NCBI GenBank assembly: GCA_021802085.1
Contig: JAKAAZ010000052.1
Coordinates: 1 to 18,669, forward strand
DNA: 18,669 bases
Source: Acidobacteriota bacterium
GTDB lineage: Bacteria; Acidobacteriota; Terriglobia; Terriglobales; Acidobacteriaceae
Reading direction: 5' to 3'
The translations under genes were made by a program, and so were the position numbers. This document shows, in pieces, positions 13,979 through 18,669 of the stretch; the stretch's first letter is position 1; each line of letters opens with the position of its first letter. The notes beneath the pieces were generated by a model. It saw only the letters and a program-made list of their open reading frames with translations. It was not told the DNA's origin and made no database searches.

Positions 13979-14052
13979 CGATTTGTCAGGCTGGAGCAAG
14001 GTTGTTCGAGGGTAGCGCGAGATTCATCGGGTTTTAGAAGAGATTGGCCCTG

Positions 14053-14070
14053 AACCCTGGGGCCAGGGTT
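14053..14070 (+). promoter_or_regulatory. Stem-loop abutting the infA SD
   Basis: AACCCTGG (14053-14060) is the exact inverted repeat of CCAGGGTT (14063-14070). Allowing for a 4-nt loop gives a 7-bp stem. The SD GGAG (14071-14074) starts at the next base and is followed 6 nt later by the TTG start of infA. A strong hairpin next to the SD combined with a weak start codon suggests deliberate tuning of IF-1 synthesis. Confidence 0.55.
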
Positions 14071-14080
14071 GGAGTAGCGA

Positions 14081-14299
14081 TTGTCGAAAGAAGACGCGAT
14101 AGAAGTGATGGCGACGGTGGTTGAAACGTTGCCGAATGCCATGTTCCGAGTGGAACTGGAAAACAAGCATCAGGTGCTGGCGCATGTGTCGGGGAAGATG
14201 CGGAAGAATTTCATTCGCATTCTGCCGGGCGACAAGGTTGCGGTCGAGCTTAGTCCGTACGATCTGAATCGCGGGCGCATCGTCTATCGCTACAAGTAG
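14081..14299 (+). CDS. infA: Translation initiation factor IF-1 (TTG start)
   Basis: IF-1 is a small OB-fold protein that occupies the ribosomal A site during initiation. The 72 residues read MSKEDAIEVMATVVE, then LPNAMFRVELENKHQVLAHVSGKMRKNFIRI, then LPGDKVAVELSPYDLNRGRIVYRYK. Length and content match the family end to end. The start must be TTG at 14081: the next in-frame ATG (14108) would delete nine conserved residues, and GGAG (14071-14074) is correctly spaced for TTG. EVMATV replaces the more common EVEGTV. Using TTG for such an abundant factor is unusual; infC in other bacteria uses AUU for autoregulation, but no such mechanism is established for infA. Confidence 0.96.
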   Translation: MSKEDAIEVMATVVETLPNAMFRVELENKHQVLAHVSGKMRKNFIRILPGDKVAVELSPYDLNRGRIVYRYK

Positions 14300-14342
14300 C
14301 GATGGCACACAGGTTGGAATCAACAAAAGGGAAGCAGGCAGC

Positions 14343-14456
14343 ATGAAGGTTCGAGCATCGGTAAAGAAGATTTGCGACAAGTGCAAGGTCATCCACCGCC
14401 GCGGGGTGGTGCGCGTGATCTGCGAAAACACCAAGCACAAGCAGCGTCAGGGCTAA
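14343..14456 (+). CDS. rpmJ: Ribosomal protein L36, zinc-binding form
   Basis: This is the smallest ribosomal protein, 37 residues: MKVRASVKKICDKCKVIHRR, then GVVRVICENTKHKQRQG. Cys11, Cys14, Cys27 and His32 form the zinc-ribbon site of the 'C+' form of L36, which sits in the large subunit near 23S helices 89-97. GGGAAG (14329-14334) with GCAGG behind it provides the SD. It lies 43 bp after infA, its standard neighbour. A 169-bp spacer with a hairpin follows before rpsM. Confidence 0.97.
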   Translation: MKVRASVKKICDKCKVIHRRGVVRVICENTKHKQRQG

Positions 14457-14539
14457 TATTCTGTGTTGTGCGTGCCGGCATCTACCGGGCGAGTTAGCCG
14501 TAGAAAGGCTTGCGAGGAACCCTGTACTTGCTGCTCACC

Positions 14540-14572
14540 GCTGCAGGATGCGCATTCCAGCATTCTGCAAGC
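14540..14572 (+). promoter_or_regulatory. Stem-loop in the rpsM leader
   Basis: TGCAGGATGC (14542-14551) pairs with GCATTCTGCA (14560-14569), ten pairs including one G·U and an 8-nt loop. Two further pairs (GC/GC) can form past a bulged A14570. It lies in the 169-bp rpmJ-rpsM spacer, 53 nt before the rpsM ATG. In E. coli, S4 represses translation at the rpsM leader; whether this element has that role is inference. No convincing promoter was seen in the spacer. Confidence 0.4.
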
Positions 14573-14625
14573 ATAATCGCTGGGAATGGTGAAGCTGTTC
14601 CGGGCAATCTAGAAAAGGAAAATTC

Positions 14626-15012
14626 ATGGCACGTATAGCTGGCGTCGATCTGCCACGCAACAAACAGGCACGCATCGCGCTCACATATATTTTTGGTATC
14701 GGAGACCCTCGGGCGCTCAGAATTCTGAAGGTTGCGGACGTGGATCCGTTCAAGAAGCTTCAGGAGTTGAGCGAGGATGAGGTCAATCGCATTCGTCAAG
14801 TCATCGAGAATGAAGGCCAGGTGGAAGGCGACCTGCGCAAAGATGTCTCGATGCACATCAAGCGGCTGATTGAAATTCAAAGCTATCGGGGACTGCGGCA
14901 TCGCAGGAATTTGCCCGTCCACGGACAGCGCACCCATACGAATGCCCGCACCCGCAAAGGTCCGCGCAAGGGCACAGTGACCAGCAAGAAGAAAGCGACG
15001 GCGAAGACCTAA
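14626..15012 (+). CDS. rpsM: Ribosomal protein S13
   Basis: S13 is in the small-subunit head, forms bridges B1a and B1b with L5, and touches P-site tRNA with its C-terminal tail. MARIAGVDLPRNKQARIALTYIFGIG (1-26) has the helix-two-turn-helix start. RGLRHRRNLPVHGQRTHTNA (88-107), followed by RTRKG, is the family signature. The tail KKKATAKT is basic. The 128-residue length is slightly above the usual 118-122. SD-like AAAAGGAAAA (14613-14622) precedes the ATG. The stop TAA shares its last A with the rpsK start (TAATG). Confidence 0.98.
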   Translation: MARIAGVDLPRNKQARIALTYIFGIGDPRALRILKVADVDPFKKLQELSEDEVNRIRQVIENEGQVEGDLRKDVSMHIKRLIEIQSYRGLRHRRNLPVHGQRTHTNARTRKGPRKGTVTSKKKATAKT

Positions 15013-15431
15013 TGGCAAAAGCACAAGCAGGCGCTGCCGGCAAGGCCGCCAAAAACAAGAAATTCAAGAAGCGCGAACGCAAGGTGGTTCCGTATGGGGT
15101 GGTCTACATTCAAGCCTCGTTCAACAACACCATCGTGACGATCACGGACGGGCAGGGCAACACGATTTCCTGGAAGAGTTCGGGATCGCTCGGGTTCCGC
15201 GGGTCGCGCAAGGGAACTCCATTCGCCGCCCAGCAGGCGGCGGTGAACGCAGCGAACCAGGCGCGGGAGCATGGAATGCGCTCCGTAGATGTGCGGGTAA
15301 GTGGTCCGGGTTCCGGTCGTGAATCCGCGATTCGCGCGCTGGCATCCGCAGGGATTGACGTGCGCACGATTCGGGATGTCACGCCGGTTCCACATAACGG
15401 ATGCCGTCCTCCGAAGCGTCGCCGCGTGTAG
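15012..15431 (+). CDS. rpsK: Ribosomal protein S11
   Basis: S11 is a small-subunit platform protein that contacts mRNA in the E-site region. The 139 residues start with a basic Ala/Lys-rich stretch (MAKAQAGAAGKAAKNKKFKKRER is split here as 1-12 and 13-23), then GVVYIQASFNNTIVTITD (29-46), WKSSGSLGFRGSRKGTPFAA (54-73), and VRVSGPGSGRESAIRAL. The C-terminus DVTPVPHNGCRPPKRRRV contains Asn129, equivalent to the Asn that becomes isoaspartate in E. coli S11. The start overlaps the rpsM stop by one base. A 173-bp spacer separates it from rpsD. Confidence 0.98.
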   Translation: MAKAQAGAAGKAAKNKKFKKRERKVVPYGVVYIQASFNNTIVTITDGQGNTISWKSSGSLGFRGSRKGTPFAAQQAAVNAANQAREHGMRSVDVRVSGPGSGRESAIRALASAGIDVRTIRDVTPVPHNGCRPPKRRRV

Positions 15432-15443
15432 GTGGACGCGGAA

Positions 15444-15471
15444 ACACGCTGAAATCGAAGGGAAAGCGTGT
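15444..15471 (+). promoter_or_regulatory. Inverted repeat in the rpsD leader
   Basis: ACACGCT (15444-15450) and AGCGTGT (15465-15471) form a perfect 7-bp stem with a 14-nt loop just after rpsK. Further on, GACCGG (15547-15552) can pair with CCGGTC (15575-15580) shortly before the SD. The spacer is 173 bp and contains no ORF. An S4-controlled leader is conceivable because S4 regulates its own genes elsewhere, but nothing here proves it. Confidence 0.3.
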
Positions 15472-15604
15472 AAACTAGTAGACTGTGGCCAAAGCGGCTG
15501 TCCTCGCTTGTGCCGTGTGCTTACTTACGTATCAATTCAATTTGCGGACCGGGACGAAGGGCACAGCCTGTAAACCGGTCGGCCTCTGAACTTAGGAGAT
15601 TTCT

Positions 15605-16234
15605 GTGGCACGTTATACCGGAGCTGTCTGCCGCCTTTGCCGTCGCGAAGGCATCAAGCTTTTTCTGAAGGGTCCCAGGTGTTTTTCCGACAAGTGCGCC
15701 ATTGAGAAGCGGAACTTCGCTCCTGGCCAGCACGGTCGGGACCGCAAGGCGAAGATTGTTGGCTATGGCCTGCAGTTGCGCGAAAAGCAGAAGGCCAAGC
15801 GCATGTACTTTACGCTCGAAAGCCAGTTTCGTGCGTACTATGAAAAGGCCAACGCTGCGCCGGGCGTCACCGGCGAATTGCTCATCCAGCAACTGGAGCG
15901 TCGCCTTGATAGTGTCGCTTTCCGTCTAGGATTTGCGACGTCACGCCGTCAGGCGCGACAAGTTGTCCGTCACGGCCATGTGGAAGTGAATGGCCGTAAG
16001 GTCAACATTCCTTCGTACCAGGTCAGCGTCGGCGACGAGATTCGCGTTCGCGAAGGCAGCAAGGCGTTGCCGGTGTTTGAAGTTGCTCGCGATTACAGCG
16101 GTCAGGGCGCAGCTCCGACGTGGCTGACCATCGATCGCCAGAACTTGAGCGGCAAAGTGCTGTCATTGCCTAAGCGCGAAGATGTTCACCTGCCTGTGAA
16201 TGAGCAGCTCATCGTCGAACTGTACAGCAAGTAA
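15605..16234 (+). CDS. rpsD: Ribosomal protein S4, zinc-binding form (GTG start)
   Basis: S4 nucleates 16S 5'-domain assembly, acts in decoding fidelity with S5, and is a translational repressor of its own operon in many bacteria. The 209-residue length is standard. The start is GTG at 15605, giving MARYTGAVCRLCRREG, with a perfect SD AGGAG (15593-15597). Four cysteines (9, 12, 26, 31) in CRLC and CFSDKC make the zinc-binding N-terminus. The S4 RNA-binding domain lies at about 98-160, including RLDSVAFRLGFATSRRQARQ, VRHGHVEVNG and NIPSYQVSVGDEI. The C-terminus ends in VNEQLIVELYSK, as usual. Confidence 0.98.
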   Translation: MARYTGAVCRLCRREGIKLFLKGPRCFSDKCAIEKRNFAPGQHGRDRKAKIVGYGLQLREKQKAKRMYFTLESQFRAYYEKANAAPGVTGELLIQQLERRLDSVAFRLGFATSRRQARQVVRHGHVEVNGRKVNIPSYQVSVGDEIRVREGSKALPVFEVARDYSGQGAAPTWLTIDRQNLSGKVLSLPKREDVHLPVNEQLIVELYSK

Positions 16235-16404
16235 GGAACGCATTTCCGGGGGCACGGTTCGGATTTACCCTGTATGGCCGCAGTTGAGCAGCTTCGACTG
16301 GGGCACGCCGCGATCTGCGGCACAACCTTAAACCGAGGAGAACAGGCACGGCCGTTGCAGAATGCTTCGCGACGCTCGCCGTGCAGGAAGATAGGCAATC
16401 GACT

Positions 16405-17508
16405 ATGTTATGGCGTGGATTTCAAAAACCGAAGCGTCTCTCAGTAGACCTGGAGACATTGACCGAGAAGTACGGCAAGTTCAGCGCGCAGCCATTTGAA
16501 CGTGGCTTCGGCACAACCGTTGGCAACGCCTTGCGGCGGGTGTTGTTGTCGTCCATCGAAGGCGCCGCAGTGACGGCCGTGCATATTGAAGGCGTACTGC
16601 ACGAGTTCCAGTCGATTCCAGGCGTGGTCGAAGACGCGACCGATATCATCTTGAACCTGAAGCAGGTTCCCTTCAAGCTGAATGGCGAAGGTCCAAAGGC
16701 CATTTATTTGCGCGCGGACAAGCCGGGAATTGTCACCTCCGGCATGATTGAAGCCGACAGCGATGTGGACATTCTGGACAAAGATGTCTATATTGCGACC
16801 GTCAGCGATGGCGGCAAACTGGACATGGAAATGCGCCTCAAGCGCGGACGCGGATATATTTCCGCGGATAAGAATTTCGATTCGGATCTCGGCATCGGTT
16901 TCATTCCTGTGGATTCCGTCCACTCGCCGGTACGGAAGGTGAACTACACGATTGAGGCAGCTCGTCTGGGACAGATCACGGACTATGACAAGCTGACGCT
17001 GGAAATCTGGACGAACGGTTCGGTGCTTCCAGTCGATGCGATCGGCCTGGCAGCGAAGCTGTTGAAGGACCATATGAGCATCTTCATCAACTTTGAGGAA
17101 GAGTTGGAAGCGGATGCTGCGGCTGGGCTGCATGAGCCGCTAATCCGGAATGAAAACCTGAATCGCTCTGTCGAGGAGCTTGAGCTTTCCGTTCGCGGCT
17201 ACAACTGCCTGAAGAATGCCGGAATTCAGACCATTGGAGAATTGGTCCAGAAGACCGAGGCGGAAATGCTGAAGACGAAAAACTTCGGACGCAAGTCGTT
17301 GAATGAAATTAAGGAAATGCTGGCGCAGATGGGACTTTCTCTGGGAATGAGGATTGACGAAAGCGGCAATCCTGTCCCGGGACCGACCAGTATTCTGCCC
17401 GCCGCCGTGCTTAGCAGCATTGGACATCGCGACGAGGACGACGAGGACGATGAAGAGGATTTCGAAGCTGATCTTCTCGTGCCTCAAGAAGAGCCGGAAA
17501 ACTTTTAG
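16405..17508 (+). CDS. rpoA: DNA-directed RNA polymerase subunit alpha, acidic C-terminal tail
   Basis: The alpha dimer scaffolds RNA polymerase; its CTD contacts UP elements and activators. The ATG at 16405 begins MLWRGFQKPKRLSVD; a GTG at 16381 in the same frame lacks an SD and would add eight atypical residues. FERGFGTTVGNALRRVLLSS (31-50) is the dimerisation signature of the NTD. The CTD (about 258-320) contains LELSVRGYNCLKNAGI with the DNA-binding Arg (E. coli R265 equivalent), and FGRKSLNEIKEMLAQMGLSLGM. About 50 residues follow, ending in a strongly acidic tail: DEDDEDDEEDFEAD, then LLVPQEEPENF. The protein is 367 residues against about 315-345 in most bacteria. The 170-bp leader (16235-16404) holds only a 5-bp GCCGC/GCGGC stem. 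Confidence 0.97.
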   Translation: MLWRGFQKPKRLSVDLETLTEKYGKFSAQPFERGFGTTVGNALRRVLLSSIEGAAVTAVHIEGVLHEFQSIPGVVEDATDIILNLKQVPFKLNGEGPKAIYLRADKPGIVTSGMIEADSDVDILDKDVYIATVSDGGKLDMEMRLKRGRGYISADKNFDSDLGIGFIPVDSVHSPVRKVNYTIEAARLGQITDYDKLTLEIWTNGSVLPVDAIGLAAKLLKDHMSIFINFEEELEADAAAGLHEPLIRNENLNRSVEELELSVRGYNCLKNAGIQTIGELVQKTEAEMLKTKNFGRKSLNEIKEMLAQMGLSLGMRIDESGNPVPGPTSILPAAVLSSIGHRDEDDEDDEEDFEADLLVPQEEPENF

Positions 17509-17518
17509 GGTTTCATGG

Positions 17519-17648
17519 TTAGAGCAGTTCAATGGTAGAAGGAGTCATTCTGAACGGGGTGAAGAACCCAGAGTATATTCGCCCTATAAAGTTCGCTATC
17601 ACCCTCTGTATTCTTCGCTAAGCTCAGAATGACAGACCTTATTTTCAA
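17519..17648 (+). repeat. MITE-like palindromic repeat, copy 2 (rpoA-rplQ spacer)
   Basis: GTCATTCTGA (17544-17553) and TCAGAATGAC (17624-17633) bracket an imperfect palindrome (GAAGAACCCAGAG on the left against CTCTGTATTCTTC on the right). The segment 17539-17648 resembles copy 1 at 9626-9745 along most of its length, including ACCTTATTTTCAA at the 3' end. TTAGAGCAGTT (17519-17529) at the left is the exact reverse complement of the right end of copy 1. The element fills almost the whole 162-bp spacer and ends 22 bp before the rplQ ATG. Confidence 0.7.
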
Positions 17649-17670
17649 TTGAGATAAAGAGAGATTCGCC

Positions 17671-18150
17671 ATGCGTCATCGCAAAGCAGGAGTCAAACTT
17701 GGAAGGAATACCAGCCATCGCCGCGCCATGTTGCGCAACCTGGTGACTTCCATCATTCTTGAGGACCGCGTCCAGACCACTGTTACCAAGGCCAAGGCTG
17801 CGCGTCCGCATGTGGAACGGCTAATTACGCTGGGCAAGCGGGGCGACCTGCATGCACGACGCCAGGCACTCGCGTATCTTCAGACTCGGGAAGCTGTCTC
17901 GCGTTTATTTGAGACGGTGGCTCCGCGGTACGGAGATCGCAATGGGGGCTATCTGCGCATTGTCCGCAGCGGCTTTCGAAAAGGCGACGGCGGCGAAACA
18001 GCATTTGTCGAGATGCTGGGCGTAGAGAAGATCCTCGAAGAGAAGCGCGAGAAGCGGGCGGAAGCGCGTGCCAAACGCCGCGAGACCATCGACAAGGCCA
18101 TGAGCGAGCAGGACGAGCAGGGTCCTCCCAGCGATCCAGCCGAAAAGTAA
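17671..18150 (+). CDS. rplQ: Ribosomal protein L17
   Basis: L17 is a large-subunit protein on the solvent side near the tunnel exit. MRHRKAGVKLGRNTSHRRAM (1-20) and then LRNLVTSIILEDRVQTTVTKAK (21-42) are diagnostic, and RIVRSGFRKGDGGETAFVEM (96-115) closes the conserved core at about residue 118. A charged tail of about 40 residues follows (EEKREKRAEARAKRRE, then an acidic SEQDEQGPPSDPAEK), giving 159 residues against about 120-127 in short forms. A purine-rich AAAGAGAG (17657-17664) is the only SD candidate. This is the last gene of the cluster. Confidence 0.97.
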   Translation: MRHRKAGVKLGRNTSHRRAMLRNLVTSIILEDRVQTTVTKAKAARPHVERLITLGKRGDLHARRQALAYLQTREAVSRLFETVAPRYGDRNGGYLRIVRSGFRKGDGGETAFVEMLGVEKILEEKREKRAEARAKRRETIDKAMSEQDEQGPPSDPAEK

Positions 18151-18171
18151 CTGGCAGGCAGCTATTGAGCA

Positions 18172-18201
18172 GGGCGGTACGAAGTTTACTTCGTACCGCC
18201 T
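18172..18201 (+). terminator. Stem-loop after rplQ, probable operon end
   Basis: GGCGGTACGAAG (18173-18184) pairs perfectly with CTTCGTACCGCC (18189-18200) around TTTA, a 12-bp stem with a possible extra G·T pair outside. It begins 22 bp after the rplQ stop. The T-run is poor (TCTGGAGTTTCT), so it may act as a weak or bidirectional terminator or as a 3'-end stabiliser. Position and stability make it the best candidate for the end of the transcript. Bases 18202-18309 show nothing else. Confidence 0.65.
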
Positions 18202-18309
18202 CTGGAGTTTCTACATTTATCTTCAAGCGGCTGCGGCCTGAACTAACCCAACTTCCGCAGCCCGAATAGCAAGTCCTTTGTTTTCAATGTTGATATGTTG
18301 AAGTCTTCA

Positions 18310-18669
18310 CTACAAATCTGCAAATTCGATGTGGGCAGGGATTTGCAGGCCGAGGCGTTGCAGCAAGATTGCCTGATGGTCAGTGGGTCGGCTGACACAG
18401 CACTTGCGGATGGAGACGCCGGCGCGTGTGGGCAGCACGACATCGACCAATGAGATTTGTTGCAGCTCAGCGAAGATCTTGCGGGGTTCCTCACCCAGAC
18501 CGGCGCGTTGGCACCACTGGCCCAGGGTCTTTCCAGAGCACATAATACTACAGTTGTAGATATTGATCGGGTAGGAGTTGCCGGAAGCAATCAGGCAGGG
18601 GAGATTCGCGTTTTCTGTAGTGGTAGAAGATGGCCAGGAGTTGGTGAGCCCGACGCCAGTTAGACCAGT
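18310..18669 (-). pseudogene. Decayed transposase, C-terminal fragment (IS4/IS1634-like), runs off window
   Basis: On the - strand, ending at the TAG at 18312-18310, the frame reads KTLGQWCQRAGLGEEPRKIF, then AELQQISLVDVVLPTRAGVS, then RPTDHQAILLQRLGLQIP. From memory this resembles the C-terminus of IS4/IS1634-type DDE transposases, where a block like LWKTLEQW precedes a GLG…VDVVLPT…RP…Q..LL..LGL pattern. Upstream, the expected YVLWK is found only in another frame (18547-18530); removing one base from the T-run at 18530-18532 would join YVLWK to TLGQW. A TAG (18550-18548) also blocks that second frame. It therefore looks like a frameshifted relic. The family assignment is uncertain and the rest lies outside the window. 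Confidence 0.4.

Noticed and set aside
14500..14580. Sigma-70-like promoter before rpsM (CATAAT at 14572-14577)
   Set aside because: No TTGACA-like -35 element lies at the right distance, and the candidate -10 overlaps the base of the hairpin. The evidence is too weak to annotate.
16362..16394. Ten-codon leader-peptide-like ORF (MLRDARRAGR) before rpoA
   Set aside because: The only strong SD nearby (GAGGAG, 16335-16340) is 21 nt away from its ATG, and ten codons occur often by chance. No attenuator structure follows it.
16381..16404. GTG start for rpoA at 16381
   Set aside because: No SD lies before it, and the added residues QEDRQST are not RpoA-like. ATG 16405 gives the family-typical MLWRGFQKP start.
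1..18150. CRISPR array, tRNA or rRNA gene, prophage or defence genes
   Set aside because: No regularly spaced direct repeats, tRNA-like cloverleaf sequence or unexplained plus-strand ORF was seen. Every convincing ORF is assigned to the ribosomal cluster.

Overview
The window is one continuous str–S10–spc–alpha ribosomal protein cluster, read entirely on the + strand. It starts in the last codons of tuf (EF-Tu) and ends after rplQ. The order is the classic bacterial one: rpsJ-rplC-rplD-rplW-rplB-rpsS-rplV-rpsC-rplP-rpmC-rpsQ (S10 part), rplN-rplX-rplE-rpsN-rpsH-rplF-rplR-rpsE-rpmD-rplO-secY-adk-map (spc part), infA-rpmJ-rpsM-rpsK-rpsD-rpoA-rplQ (alpha part). No gene is missing and none is inserted. 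After rplQ come a strong stem-loop and, on the - strand running off the window, what looks like the decayed C-terminal end of a transposase gene. I did not find an undescribed multi-gene system.

The DNA is moderately GC-rich. The protein sequences (long Lys/Ala-rich tails on L22 and L29, an acidic tail on RpoA, IF-1 with a TTG start), the type-Z S14, the four-Cys S4 and the dispersed GTCATTCTGA…TCAGAATGAC repeats suggest an Acidobacteriota bacterium, probably class Terriglobia. That placement rests on recognition, not on a search, and is held at moderate confidence.

The genes supply ribosomal proteins of both subunits, the RNA polymerase alpha subunit, the SecY translocon channel, initiation factor IF-1, and two housekeeping enzymes: adenylate kinase and methionine aminopeptidase, which trims the N-termini of new proteins. 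Some junctions are tightly coupled (rplD/rplW and rpsM/rpsK share one base, secY/adk overlap by 7). Many others are unusually loose, with spacers of 75 to 220 bp. The interesting material is in these spacers: two copies of a roughly 110-120 bp MITE-like palindromic repeat (before rpsE and rplQ), two copies of a short hairpin repeat with a conserved loop and flank but a different stem (before rplB and rplN), and several stem-loops lying just 5' of a Shine-Dalgarno (SD) sequence (rplB, rplR, rpsE, infA). The second theme is low-complexity charged extensions on several otherwise standard proteins.
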